The notes beneath the pieces were generated by a model. That model had not been told where the DNA came from, made no database searches, and saw only the letters and a program-made list of their open reading frames with translations. Positions 12,701 through 25,955 of a stretch of 64,000 nucleotides of DNA are shown piece by piece (the stretch's first letter is position 1; every line of letters begins with the position of its first letter). Both the position numbers and the translations under genes were made by a program. This DNA is from Lottia gigantea (taxonomy: Eukaryota; Mollusca; Gastropoda; Lottiidae), in the NCBI RefSeq assembly GCF_000327385.1, contig NW_008708767.1, positions 26,738-90,737 on the forward strand. The letters run 5' to 3'.

Positions 12701-14339
12701 TACTATCGAGTGTCAATTATATTCCAAGTCCAAAATTGTATTCAAAATGACCATAGACTGACACAAGTCATGTTAAATTCAGCAAAACGCTGGAACGTCA
12801 AATAACCAATAATAGTCTTCAATGTCAAGTCTTTCTGTTCAGTATTTGAAGAAAGATTATCCAGTTTGACAGAGTCAATCAGAAGACTAACAGAAACACA
12901 CTGTCCAGTCCATTAAAAACCAATAATATTATAGTGGAAGAAAAAGGTCATGTGATGGTATCAGATATCTAAATTAAAAGGAATTAGCAGGAAAGATTAA
13001 GACTTGTATATGAATTAAGAAGGAAACATCTCAACTGATGCTTTAAAAAGTCAATTATATCATCCTTTGATAAAGTATTGATGGAATGGAATAGATTCTA
13101 AAATTTAATAATGATAGCTTCCATATATTCTGATGCTGTCCAGCAACTGAGATTGTCAAAGTATATATATAACATTCCAAAATCTGCCTACATTTTCAAT
13201 CAAATATTTGCGAAAGAATTACTAAAATTTGGTAAATATTGCTGTCAGCAAGTGAAAGTCTGTGAAATTTCAGTACTCCTTAACAATCCATTTCTATTTC
13301 TTTACTCAATGACAATGAAAAACTCCATAACAAATATTGAAATAAGACTTACATACTTTTCACAAAAGGAATCACTTTCTATTGTTACACCATTGAATAA
13401 TACCTCCATTATATGGGCTGTTCACAATACACTAGAGAATGGAACAAATTAATTGGTATTTTCCCCAGTCATTACTTCGTGTATTCAATCAATTACGTCT
13501 GCTTCCAGTCACAGAAAACATGAAAATGACCAGGAACATGAATGCCACAGCAAATATAACTACTGATTGACCAACCATCACCAGGGGACAACAGGTCATT
13601 TATTACGGATCAACAATGGATTACAGGTCGCCTGTCATATGGTACTAATTAATTGACAGTTTGTATATGGTGTACATCACCTGTTGGTTTGACATCAGTA
13701 ATCATCTCAACTGTGATATACTTCCATGTCAATAATATCTCAAAATAATAATCATACTTTAAATTGACACTCATCCTTACTAGCCATTGTACTTAAAGAC
13801 CTTAACTTTCATGATAGAAAATGTTGGATTTAACCTGATATCAAAACTTTATCATTGTTTTTGAATCCAATTCTTTAACAAAGAAAGAAAACAAAGTAAA
13901 AACAAAAAATAAACTGCCATTTATTACAAGGCTAACAACTTGATTTCTGTATACAAGCTGGTCCTTTGCATCACACTTTTTATTTATTATCTGTTATTAT
14001 TTACAGGTAGGTTGACTAGAATTATGGGCAAAAATGATTTATCAAGGTCACCAGCTTTCACAACCTGATTGAGATTAGAACCCACATCAACCATTTGTTT
14101 GATGCAACCAACCTTTAACTGACTGTACTATAAGCACAAAAACAACAGAGGAATGACATCAGGTGTGAAAAGTGAATGAGACTAACTATTAAATTAAGAC
14201 TTGCAGGAAATTGAAAAAATTGACTGTATATGTAATTTTTAAGCAAATTCTGTTCTTTTTAAAGCTAGAAACTTTCATGATGGCAAAATCAGTGTAAGAC
14301 ATGTCAATACCTGTACACATAAAAATGTATAATTCATAT
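9717..14339. other. Long AT-rich stretch without recognised gene
   Basis: No exon with convincing splice sites or homology was found. Repeat fragments include TGATGGGATATCGGCACATT near 11770 (family also at 26650 and 43725), a TACCTCAAACTAGAAATTTC fragment near 12315 (family at 20240 and 35290), and AGATTAGAACCCACATCAAC near 14075, the head end of the SINE-like family described at 28365. A 113-codon frame at 13111-13452 resembles nothing known. Confidence 0.4.
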
Positions 14340-14535
14340 TTTCAAACGTTAATTTTGATCTGCTTATACATTTCCAAATTTCTAAATATCAATTCTGATC
14401 TGCTTGTAAATTATCAAAATTTCAAATGTCAATTTAGATCTGCTTGCAAATTTTTAAATGTTAATTCTGATCTTCTTGCAAATTTTTAAATGTTAATTCT
14501 GATCTTCTTGCAAATTTTTAAATGTTAATTTTGAT
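14340..14535. repeat. 32-bp minisatellite
   Basis: About six copies of a 32-bp unit containing TCTGATCTTCTTGCAAATTT and TTAAATGTTAAT. The last copies are almost identical and the first are diverged, so the array appears to have grown from its right side. Confidence 0.85.
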
Positions 14536-14559
14536 CTGTCAGCCTCTTCAAGTTGTATC

Positions 14560-14672
14560 ACTGCCAGGGGAAACCAAGTAGAAAAAACTCGAACTATGCC
14601 ATGATTTATCTCTGAACCTTCAGTTTAGCGAGCAATAGCCCGCACACTGAGCCACTACAGCTCCCAGTAATA
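14560..14672 (-). mobile_element. tRNA-derived SINE head
   Basis: Read on the minus strand, the segment contains AGTGGCTCAGTGTGCGG, close to a pol III A box (TGGCNNAGTGG), and about 60 bases later AGTTCGAG, a weak B box. A TGGCTCAGTG segment some 15 bases inside the end is the usual start of a tRNA-derived SINE. The body and tail are not clearly delimited. Confidence 0.5.
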
Positions 14673-15627
14673 TAAGCAGGCCACAGCATTGAGAATAATG
14701 TTTATTGTCCTGTGCCCTGCAACCACTATGAATCCAATCATTTAAAACAATATAAAATTTTAATGATCAGAGCGAAACTCAACATGATAACAGTTGCATA
14801 TCAGATAAAGATTAGAAAAAATATATAGTAATAGAAAACTAGTTATATGATATCACAACAATATCACACCAATATCATTATCATATTCATTTATTATTTA
14901 TTCATATCAACCACCCTACTCTGATAACTCATTACAACATCACTATCATATACATATTTAACTATCACAAATTAATATCACAATGATATATAAATCATTT
15001 TACTATCACAACCAGATAATATTCTATCACGATAGTATACATTATTATTCATATGTATCTGTGAACAATTTTGTCTCAGTTTTTAAAACGTTTTAAAGGG
15101 AGAAATATTGAAATAAAACTTAATACATTTCTGTAATTGAACCTTCATCTTTAAATTCAGCTGGACATGGATGGTCAAAGAGATTATTCCTAGTATTAAC
15201 TACTATAGAACCTTCAACCCACTCAGTATAGGAAATTGTCATCTATAATGAAAATTCATTGGGGATTCATTTTCACTAATGTAATATGACAGAATTGTTA
15301 ATCAACTCTTCATTAATGAAGGAAACATTAGTGATTAGTGACATGGTTACCTCTACTGACGTCCATTAAAATGTTTTATCTATTTAACATCATATTGATT
15401 TGAACACTAATATATTATTTAGTTTTCAATATTTGATCTAGAAAATCACTTCTATATATTTGATTTCAATTTGTTGGTATTTATTCAGAATTATTCACTT
15501 TAGCACAAGGTAAATTGCTCATGTACCCGAATACTGTATAATTCCTTACGAGAAAACAGGGAAATGCTAGCTGAAGCTTTGATGGACATTGTATCTGGTG
15601 TATTTTAATCAGTAGAAACATGTATTT

Positions 15628-15816
15628 TGGTGGTTGTGATATATAGATACATTTATGCATTTTGATCTAATTATAGATACATGTATTTCGATTGTTCTGT
15701 TTAAGTTTCATCACCAAAATACATATATCAAGAGATGTAATTAAATCAAAATACATGTATCTACATATCACAATCACCTAGATACATGTATCTACATATC
15801 ACAATCACCAAATTAC
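15628..15816. repeat. Imperfect inverted repeat, about 190 bp
   Basis: The left arm (GGTGGTTGTGATATATAGAT, then a segment with ATTTTGATCTAATTA) is mirrored on the right (TACATATCACAATCACC). The right arm end is duplicated, so TAGATACATGTATCTACATA occurs within a short direct repeat. The structure would form a long hairpin and looks like a MITE fold-back element. Confidence 0.6.
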
Positions 15817-16249
15817 AAGTATTTAAAAGGTACAAGAGATTTAATCAGTTAACTAACTGCGCAGAAAGTTTTTTTAAAAACTAATTCAGACAATGATTTT
15901 TCATATCTTGATCAAAAAAATTCAAATCATTTCTATGTTAGAAATCTATTATCATGTATGTCCCATAAAATGAAATTTAAAAAAAATGTTTGAAGCCGTA
16001 GATGAAAAATAAATTGTCTCCACAAAGCCATATTAATTACCAAGCCCAATCGCATTATTTTATCTTTGAAGTCCTGGTAATGATGTCATTAATTAAAAAA
16101 AGAAGTCAATAGTTCTGCATGTTCCGGAGATAAAACTGTAACAAACCAATGAAATCACACCTTGTTACAGAAATGGACAGTTGCCATAGATACAAGAAAC
16201 TTTGAAAGACACACATTTTGGAAAACACTATTATTTTAAGTTTGGCCCA

Positions 16250-16475
16250 CACACAAGCCATCAGCTCAGACAAAATTCATTCAGGAACTTTTTCTTAAGG
16301 CGATAGCTTCCGTGTGCAGGTAACTTTATGTAAGATGTAACATGTTTGATCATTTTTTCCACAAATGAACTTTTATGTGTGCGTAACTAAAGCTATCTGA
16401 TTAGAGGTAAATTTATCTAAGCAATCATAGTCATGTGACAATTCTGTCTGAGCTGATGGCTCGTGTGTGAGTCGG
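16250..16475. mobile_element. Fold-back MITE with about 30-bp inverted ends
   Basis: CACACAAGCCATCAGCTCAG near 16251 is matched in inverted orientation by CTGAGCTGATGGCTCGTGTG near 16450. Interior arms also pair (GATAGCTTCCGTGTGC against GCGTAACTAAAGCTATC). No coding content. The size and symmetrical structure fit a non-autonomous DNA element. Target-site duplications are not clear. Confidence 0.65.
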
Positions 16476-17667
16476 TTTTTACATTATAATCTTGATTTTC
16501 ATGACCTTTTATTCTATAAGAAATGGGAACAAAAAAGTTCTGAATTATCAAAATTGATTTTGGTACTGCCATGATATGATACTTATCAGGATATAAGCGC
16601 TGTGATACCAAACTATCTATAGGATAAAGATCAAGGCATATTTTCAAAGTTTCAATGATCTTTTACTACTGTATATTTTCATGACAGTGTATCTTGGCAA
16701 CACTAAAATTTAATAGAAAGCAAGTAGATCTAGTCCTAATTTTGACTAAATTTGTGAGTATTGTCCGCCAACATATGAATGTTGTGTCAAAACAACTTTC
16801 CTTTTAAATATAAAACTTAAGGAGATCTATTTAGCCCGCCATGTATAACAGTGACTTCAAATTAAGTTCTTATTAAGTCTTCAGACAAGCAATCTTTGAT
16901 ATTTTTCAAAAAATATACTGGACAATTGGAGAACTTTTGGACTGGAAGCAATCAAATGTCCCTAGAGTCATCATATATTATTTCAGAGGTTAAAACGACT
17001 TAACTGGGGACTAAAAGCAAAATTTTATTTTTGCAGCAAAAGAAGAAACTTTAGATTTTTCATACCCAATACATTCTGTAACCAAAATACTTTTGCATAT
17101 TGATAAATTTTGAATGAATAACAAACACCTAATTAAAAATGGTTAAATTCTAGAGCTTGATTTCAATAATTTGATATTTTAGTGCAAACTTAGTCTAATA
17201 CGACAGTATTTCAATATGCTCAAGGTACATAAACAAAATTAACCTTGCTACACCTCTAACAGTTAACATGAAATTTTTCTAAATTTTGACTTTTTTGAAA
17301 ATAAAAGTTACCAGAAAAAATTTAATTCGGACTGTCTTCTGTTATAGTTTTCCAAAATGAACTGCTCTAAATTCAACAACAGATAAATTCTAGAAATATC
17401 ATAATGCAAAACTCTTCATATAGAAAAATTATCAATACTTCCCATACGGAAATGGAATTCAATATTCAGTTGAATTCATACCGATGAAAGCCAGAACAGC
17501 ACATAATTTGTTACATCAGTTACATGAAAATTGATGAAAGTAGTAAATATGAAGAATGCTTGACAAGGAATTCAATATTTTACTAATAAAGCTTCAACTG
17601 ATGTTAATGTTAAGCTACAATGTTGATGAAAGTATCAAATATGCTGAAATCAAAGTTTCATTCCTAC
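16476..17667. other. AT-rich non-coding stretch
   Basis: No supported exon. If the leftward transcript predicted at 17904 is real, this would be its first intron, since a CAG/GTAGGA donor lies at 17668/17667 on the minus strand. Confidence 0.3.
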
Positions 17668-17896
17668 CTGAACCACTACATAATTAGTCTGCCTACTCCT
17701 TTCCACAAACTTCAGATGCCATCTTCGAAAAAAGTACATCAGTACACTTCAATATCTTCAAAACAAGTACACCAGTATACGTTTACCCTTGGTCTTACTT
17801 GATATATCAAATGGAAGTAGTGTTTAGATTAGGTGAGTTGGAAAGACAGGTAAAAGTAACCTCAGCGAAAGATGTTTCATCCCCACGTCTGCTCCC

Positions 17897-18001
17897 AGAC
17901 AACTGATACAGGTAATGTAAAAGGGAGGATTTATATACTCGCATCAGACCTTCAATCATTGGTAATTATCTTTTTTTCTCTTTCAACCAATCCCATTAAT
18001 G
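17897..18001 (-). promoter_or_regulatory. TATA + Inr + CCAAT core promoter, leftward
   Basis: On the minus strand TATATAAAT lies at 17937-17929. It is followed at the standard distance by TATCAGTTG, whose TCAGTT is a perfect initiator with the A at 17904, so the first T of TATAAA is at -31. CCAAT boxes lie at about -54 (17958-17962) and -93 (17997-18001, inverted). Downstream there is GAGCAGACGTGG, an ATG opening an 18-codon frame, and a CAG/GTAGGA donor at 17668, suggesting a first exon at 17668-17904. The motifs and spacing are seen. That a gene is transcribed, and which one, is inference, because I found no coding exon further left. Confidence 0.5.
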
Positions 18002-20139
18002 ATCACTCCCTAATGCACTCGGCTTTTATTAAATCGTTTCCATGACAATGAGGATAAACAATGTAGCATGTTAATAAGGTTTTCCATGGATACCAATATT
18101 TGCCTAAGAGTAGAAATTGACCACGCCCTCTTGTTACTTCGGCAAATTAGCAAAAATTGATGACATTTCCGATCAATTCATCTTGTTATATTTAACTCAT
18201 TACCCTCGTTAAAAATACACAAATCCCAAATGATTGTCATCAGTCTGTCTTTTTTTTTGGTCTCAACATTATGATAGAAAACATTGACTTCATCAAAAAG
18301 CATTTAACCAGCCTTATGCCCTACAGTAATTTATTTGAAAAGCAGATTCTTGTAGGTGGCATTAGGTGAATGGGCTGCCCTGAGTTGAGGCCACTGAATT
18401 TTTAAAGGGGGGCCAACAGGCAATTCTCTCCCTATGTATAATGATAATAAATTTGAGATTAGAAGGGGGGGGGGAAAGCCGGGCCAGCCACTTAATCTTG
18501 CCTTGGAAACACCAATGTAAAGCGGTCACTATTCCCTATGGATAGTAAAAGTTATCTGCCTTATTCTTTGTTTGCTGAAACTGACCTAAATGACTGGATT
18601 TATATTTTTCCGCATCATTTGTTTTATTTTCCAAATCATAAAGAGGTTTTTTATTTAATTTACTTAAACTTTGTTGATGACCACGCAAATATTCCTATGG
18701 TTGGGTTTCTTAATGTACCTGTACAAACTACACAAAAAAAACCCATTGAATACTACAAGCCATCAGGCACATGATTTATACAGCTTGACACAAGAGTTTA
18801 AATGCAAATGCGACAAGATATTGTATGTGCAAGGGCATATTCAGAAATTATGTAAGAGGGTTCAAAACCCTTCAGAGACAAGGAAAATTTTGACCTTGAA
18901 ATGATGCATTTCTGAATAAATATGTAATGGTTATTTCGGAAATAAATCTAAACATTCAGATAATGCCTAGTTTTGCATCTTTTGGCTCCATACTACAAAT
19001 ACCCAAGTGTATGCCATTAAAGAAATATTTATCTTCAAACGAAAAAAAATGATTTTTACGAATACACACAAATTTTTGTCATGAATCGTGTCAGAACACT
19101 GTGTCTTTATTGTTAGGCATAAAATTTAACTAGCAGTAAATTAAATCCCATAGAATACTATATCTCTGAAATGGAATAAAAGTGCATTTAATTTGTAGTC
19201 ATTCAATAATGAGTATGATATGTATTTTTTTTTAACCTTTTCAAGGATTTCAGTTTTTTTGTGAGTGACAAAGTCTGTATTTTGTATCATAAACAAACCA
19301 CAGAATCTGGCATTACTATAGTATATACTAAAATTAACTAAAATTAGCTGTTCAACCTTAAAGCAAACACTTTTCTATGATCTTTACAAATCTGTGTTTT
19401 TTATTTCCAACACAGGGTTCAAATTAAGCAGTATCGCATCACAGTTTGCGAGTCAAAATAACCCTTTTTGCTATCAATCAAATTGTATATCTTTAGTGAA
19501 TTTTTTTTACCAAATCTAGAAATATATGACTTAAATGAACATCATGCATAAGATTGAACTAAAGTCTATTGTTTTCTTTATATATTTAGAGCCCAATTGA
19601 TACACTACCTCATCAGTAGTCTTATCACATTAAACATAGTAGCTCATCAATTTAAAACATAACATTGTCTAAAATGAGGTGCTCTTAAATTGACTGTATC
19701 AGCTCAGTAAATTCTAAGATATAAGATTACAATTGCAATTATATGAAATTGCTACCAAATTTAAATGAAATAAGAATCAAAACTCTTTTTATAAGTACAT
19801 GCAACAATATTTTAGTATCAAAAAACAGTAAACAGACACTTTTCAATAACTAATCTGAATGTTCTATTTTGAACAGTATTGTTAAGAATACAATAAGAAC
19901 ACAGTTGATAAATCTCCAGTTTAATTAAGGTATGTAATCCCTTCCTAGATTAGTGTTCAGTCTCTTGTCAATCAAGTACAGTTGGAAGTGGATTACTTGT
20001 ACTATTGTTACAATATATCCCATCATTAATCACGAAATAACATATGGTTAGAGAATTTACTGCACTTCAAAAGGGTCACTTCACATTCAAACTTATTGCT
20101 TAAGACAGGGATTTTCAAACTTTTTCTTTGTATTACCCC
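18002..20139. other. Non-coding stretch
   Basis: No supported gene. A G-run (AAGGGGGGGGGAAAG) near 18465 and the adjacent GGGGGGCCAACAGGCAATTC near 18405 look like parts of a dispersed repeat. Two short overlapping frames at 18538-18904 have no recognisable similarity. Confidence 0.35.
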
Positions 20140-20330
20140 TTTCAGGATTCTTGATCAATTGCATTTTACTGTTAAAACGACGAGTTGTCTTTTCTTGAGA
20201 CTGCCATATATATATATATAGAAAAAGACATATATAGAAATAGAAAGTTAAAATTCTAGTTTGAGGTATTATTGAAGGTATTATGCCATTTCTAGTACTT
20301 CTGAAAAATATTTACAAGGCCTTCAACAAA
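20140..20330. repeat. Dispersed repeat, copy A
   Basis: It shares TTGAGACTGCCATATA, AGAAAAAGACAT, TTCTAGTTTGAGGTATT and GAAGGTATTATGCCAT with the longer copy at 35093-35360. A TA microsatellite interrupts it near 20205. The family is unclassified. Its AT-rich, short, non-coding form suggests a MITE. Confidence 0.6.
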
Positions 20331-20639
20331 ATGTGACAAATTGTCAACAACTTATAATAATAAAAATAGATTCCTACAATTACAGCTTTTGATAATTCAA
20401 CTATATTTAAAACATTGTTAAAATCTATCTATAACCAGGAATTATAACAAAGAAATTAGCTGATTAAACTGACAGGAATAAGGCTTAATGAAAGGATGAG
20501 ATTATCAAGAGATTATATACAGTATAATAATAATTAGTTTTTAAATTAGATGAGATATTTATCACCTTCATAATAACTCAATAATATATATTATACTTAT
20601 CTGGTATAACACATACACACATGGTATTTCTATATTTTG

Positions 20640-20870
20640 TGCGGTTCTGTAGCACAGAGCGCTGTTCTTACAATATGACTTCATTTGCTTAGTTACCCCG
20701 AAAATAATAAGGGGTAGGTCAGCATATGAAAGTTTGGTAGGCTTGAATAAGTCATCTTTATTAATTATTTCAGTCGATATTTCAGATAATCCTGGAAAGA
20801 TCAATGCCAAGGTTTGGCCAAAGACATCCGAGAAAACAGGATCCTTATGCACCTAAGTTGCACCTTTTAT
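20640..20870. mobile_element. SINE-like repeat copy
   Basis: Contains GATAATCCTGGAAAGATCAA, TGCCAAGGTTTGGCCAA and AGGATCCTTATGCACC in the same order as copies at 28365, 53035 and 58290. The 94-codon minus-strand frame across it reflects this repeat. Confidence 0.6.
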
Positions 20871-23800
20871 AAAAATAGTTGTTTCTTTTATGAAAAATAA
20901 AGTCCCTAGTGGGCAAATGAATGACACATTTCACCTACTATGGTGAACATTGTTTCAATACACCAGAGGTAAAAAAAAACACCATTATCTGTAACAATCC
21001 AGAAGATATTCATTTTCTAAAGTGCGAAAGCTTGTCGACTGTATTTAAATGATTTTATATATAATGATGTATAGGCATGTATAACTGACTCCCCAGACGC
21101 ATCAATCTTCTTACTTAGGTAAAAACAACTTCATCTAGTTCTAATAACCATTCCTTCTTCTCTACATCTTATTCTAATTGCAAGCATGCTCTGTAAGCTA
21201 GTGACCTTGTTTTCAAGATAAACCAAGTTGTTTAAGAGAAATGATAGAGTAGGTAGTGTTTTAACATAGTCCAACCACTATCCACTGATTGTGAATTGAC
21301 TACATCTTTCAGTAACAGGACTGATATCTCACCTATCAAAGGTTTAGAATCTTTGTTTTTTTTTATTGGTCACAGGCAATTTTGATATAATTAAAGAGGC
21401 AGTCTGATTTTAACAGATCAAGATCAAGATAGGTGCTGCAAATCTAAAGGCATGTGCCCCTTGGCCTTATCTTAGCTGATTGTTTTAACAATAAGTGCCT
21501 TGCTGTTTATTTTTAGAACCCCATAAAGCAAACCTTTAAACTGACTAAAGTTTGAGTTGGAGTTGGAACTCCGGTACAGATTTTAGCAAAAAAAACCCCA
21601 TCAAATTGTAGGGAAACATGTCTCTTACTTATTCTGAATGAGAAAATCAAACCATAATAAGTTTTGGATAATCAAATTTGGTATACTGCTTTAAAAGTAA
21701 GAAAACATTCCTAAAGGTCGCATCTAATCCAGAATTAATCAGTCATTTCTATAGGTCATGAACTTAAAAAAAAAACTATGCCATCGTCCACTGCTACTTA
21801 TTTCTACAATCTGACCTCCCATTCTGAGAATCCAACATTAGTGATCAATTACAAAATGGCTGATGGTAAAAAGAAATTAAGAAATTGTATGAAATTCACA
21901 CCCTTAGTTTAGCAACCCTTTTCAAAGTTAACAAATTACTATTGAATATGTATCATTAACTCTAATACAGTATCTTACCTTCAGTAAAAAGATGATTTTC
22001 AATGATCACAACTTTAAACGTACAAAATCTCCTTGGTGTCTGGTCCAGTCTTCCAGTTAATCTGGCGGTAGTTAAAATTTGAAAGGAATGATTTGATTGC
22101 TGGTATGAAGCAATCATTGGTCTAGAATTATTTATTGAACTTAATATCTGCCAGATTCAAACTTACAGACAGTTTACACATTATAAACAATTGGAATCGC
22201 TTCTGGTTTTTACAGTATTGCCAGAGTATTTGAAGTCATAAAAATCCATTTACTTTACTAATATAAATTTATAAGCAACTGGACACTGCATTAATCTAAT
22301 AAACATATTATATACAAAGTGTTAAACCTACTACTATGATCCCTAAGGATGAAGCTCTGTTGGCCAGAGTAGGGAAGAAGCAGTTTCCTGATTTTGTTAA
22401 ATTATAAAACACCTCAAAATAGATTAAAAGGATTTGAAGAGACTGTCAAAATCAATTCTCAAATAATATCTTCCGAATGATTAAAGTTTCAAACTAAAGA
22501 AATTCCATGAACATATTTTTGTCTATGAATAAAAGGAAATTTCATTCTTTAGAAATTCTGGCAACACAGCATTTTCTTGATCGACCAGACATGAATCGTT
22601 AAAACTTCTTCATTGATTGTGTATAAACAGAAATCAACCTTCAACCTATAATGGTAGGCAAGTAATGATCAGTGCCACATTGCCCCTGAATTTTATACAA
22701 TTCTAACAAATGAAATTTCTATGTTTATCCGTCTGCTAAGAAATTCAAAGTCTGATTTTTAGGAATAAATTGACATGATTTTATTGAGTTTCCTTAGAAA
22801 CATCAACTCTCAGACATCTTGTCAATGGGTATGAAAATAAAACTTGGAGTCGATGGAAAGTACCATTAACATGTATGTACAAGGAATACTGTTGTCTAAA
22901 TATACACTTTAGTATTATGATCCCAATTTCAATTTCGCATGAAATTCACATGAAACACCTAGTTCATCAACAATTGAATATAAACAAACTAAGAAATATT
23001 AAAGGGACAGTTGAAACATCAACTCTCAGAAATTGTCCATACAAACTTAACAAATAGCACAATCCATTTTTTATCAACCCTTTCAGTTTGATCAAGTAGA
23101 TACATAGAAGTTAGACATCTTTTTATGTATAATATACAATGTCCAGCCCCTTTAACATAGCATCATGAAAAGATAATTACTTACAAATATGAAAGTTTCA
23201 TTGCTAACTACTGTCCAAAACTTTAATAAGATTAAAAGATTATTTTTGAATACACTTTCACAGTATCCACAAGTCCAGCTTTCAACAATATAATTCATAA
23301 TAGAGGAATCATTATTCATATATCTGTAGCAGTTCTATAAAATTCCAAGGATCAAGAAAAGTTCTAGATTGTTATCAATAAAATTAAAGGTTTAAGAGAA
23401 GAGTGAATAAAAATCAATTGAAGTTGATGTTAGTAAATATTGGGAGTAAAAGACGTGTCCTAGAGTGAGACTATAATATCAATTCTCATCATTCAGTGAG
23501 AGACAAAGAACTGATTTTAGATAGCATTCAATACAGATTAACACTTTATATCTTTAAACATTTACCAGACATTTTACCAATTTTACCTTAGTCTCAGAAA
23601 CAGGAATTTTTTAGCAAAGCTCGTTCATACAGGTCAAAGAATAAATATAATAAATTAAAGTTATATTTCCTACTTGTTTGCACACCATGCATTTCGAGGG
23701 CAATTTTTCTTGTGCATCATGAGGAAAAACTTTTACAGGGCGATACCATATATCATGCAAGGAAGGAAATTCATTTGAAGATCATCAATGGCCAAGATTG

Positions 23801-25033
23801 CATTTAATTTTACTAACACAAGCGGAGAACCAAGATCACAATATACCCTGACAACAATTAGATAAAAATCAGCTGAATTAAATTCAATAAATTACTGATT
23901 TTTAAATAATCAAATGAAGATTATGAGCCAACTAAAAATATACCAAGTATATTCCTTTACTTATCTGACAAGTATTTAAACTGACACTAAGAATTCCACC
24001 ACTGAAATCATGAAATTATCCTTCAGCTACAAACAGAATGAAGTTAAATGATGAAACTACTATAAAAATTTAATATATGATACAATTTTTAGTAATGCAT
24101 AATATATCATAAATGAATAAGAAAAAAAACAAAATTGTTTCATATTTTTTTGAAAAGCTACTGGAATTGCAGACAATAACTCAAATTATCCATCAAGTTT
24201 ACGCTTCTAGAATTATTATTGACAGATAAAGGACTGGATGATATGAAATAATAAAGTGATGATTAATGAAGAATAGCTACAGACGACCAGTTCCTGAATT
24301 ATGTCTGCTGATCTGTTGGGTTGGAAATCAATATTTCAAATTATATTTCCATTTCAATATTGGGGAGGTCTACAGTTAGATTATGGTTACGTTGCAAACT
24401 TTTAAGGAAACAATCGATACAAAGGTTATACACACACAGTTGTGATATTTTAACTTTTAAAATAAGCATCACTTACTACTGATGCTGCAGCAATTACATT
24501 TTGTATTTTGGCTTTTGGACAACAACTCTGCAACCTCTAAACAAAAACTCAAAAAATCCAAGATCTTTGTGGGTATAACATGTAAGAACCATCTGATAGC
24601 ATACTAAGTTTCATCAAATATTTATTCATATTAAGCTAGTCAAGGGCAACAACTCTAGAACAGTTCATTGAAAAATCTTGTCATCAAACAGTAGCCTACG
24701 AATGCTAGAGCCTTTATTCAGTCACAACCAATACTGAAATATCTGGCTATAAAGGGCCATAGAATTGGTAACTTGACATGAACAGCAACAGCTCCCTCCT
24801 TTCTATTATCAATGTCATGATGTTTTACTTCCTATGCAATAGAAAAAGCCACTTTTCTCAGAGGCAAAACTGGAGAGAAAACACTGAAAACCACAGTTCA
24901 CAGTGAGTTGTCCTCTGTATAGGGTAGTTTTAATATAAATACTTTTATCTCTTTTATAACCTTTAAATTGATTTGTATATAATTTCCTTATGAACAGAAA
25001 ATATCATAGATCAATTTAAAATTCTCAACTCAC
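20871..25033. other. AT-rich stretch, no recognised gene
   Basis: No exon with supporting homology. Repeat fragments include CTTAGTCTCAGAAACAGGAA near 23587 (family of 35093) and AAGTTTCATCAAATATTTAT followed by CAAGGGCAACAACTCT near 24607-24653, related to the element at 52385. Later hyccin exons are expected somewhere to the left of 30185 and may lie here undetected. Confidence 0.35.
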
Positions 25034-25151
25034 CTCGAAAACTTTCTACCACATCCACAAAAAAGTCAGATAGCACATAAAAATTTTCCATACAATACAG
25101 CAAGAGAGCTAAAAAGAATCTCCAATCTTCTGGCTTTTCTTTCCCAATTTC
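25034..25151 (-). CDS. Candidate coding exon, unidentified
   Basis: On the minus strand a 118-nt open segment is bounded by an acceptor (TTACACAG/GAAATTGGG) and a near-consensus donor (CGAG/GTGAGT), which is phase 1 at its end. It encodes 39 residues, including PEDWRFFLALLLYCMENFYV then LSDFFVDVVESFR, an amphipathic or hydrophobic helix-like stretch. I do not recognise the family. It does not match the hyccin segment expected after the exon at 30185-30229, although it would join that exon in frame. It may be a chance open segment in AT-rich DNA. Confidence 0.2.
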
Positions 25152-25599
25152 CTGTGTAACATCTTCTTTTTGTTAATTAATTTCCGTAAAAAGTAAAATT
25201 TCTAATCTTTCATCTGATCATGCTTATGTTTTGTTTAATCATATAGGATATGACTTATTATCAGGGATATTTTGACGGTATTTGGAAATCATGCTCTTCA
25301 TACCTGTGACTGGTGTTATTTTTTTTTGTTTTGAATTGTTTTTCTTGGTCTATTTAAATGATTAAGAACACTTATGGCATATAACTGCAATATTTTCCAT
25401 TACTGTTTGATATTTGTGGTTCCTGTAATTCCAGAAAAACTTGACCACTGAAATGAAATGAATGGATTTTTACTTCCTTGACCACTGAAATGTCTTATCA
25501 CTGAGAGAAGTCTTTATCACTAAAATGTTGTAAGGCATCACCTTAGGGTCTCATCACAGAAAGAATTCTTCATCATTGAAGCATAATATAATAGAAAGA

Positions 25600-25955
25600 A
25601 ATCTTCATCTTTAAAATGTCTTATCACAGGACAGACTAATCACTGAAGGATCTCATCACAGAAATAAGTCTGAAGGGTCTCATCACAGAAATAAGTCTGA
25701 AGGGTCTAATCACAGAAATAAGTCTGTTTCACAAAAAGTCATAATGCAGAGAGAAGACTTATCATTGAAGGGTCTCATCACAGAAATAAGTCTGAAGGGT
25801 CTCATCACAGAAATAAGTCTGAAGGGTCTAAACACAGAAATAAGTCTGTTTCACAAAAATTCATAATACAGAGAGAAGACTTATCATTGAAGGGTCTCAT
25901 CACAGAAATAAGTCTGTTTCAATAAGTGTCATATTACAGAGAGAAGTCTTATTCA
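25600..25955. repeat. 27-bp minisatellite with higher-order structure
   Basis: Copies of CTGAAGGGTCTCATCACAGA plus AATAAGT (27 bp) are arranged in larger repeated blocks that each include TTTCACAAAAAGTCATAATG and AGAGAGAAGACTTATCATTG. Weaker related units extend left to about 25440. Confidence 0.85.

Noticed and set aside
13111-13452. 113-codon plus-strand open frame
   Set aside because: Composition is that of translated AT-rich DNA, no family resemblance, and no supporting splice or promoter context.
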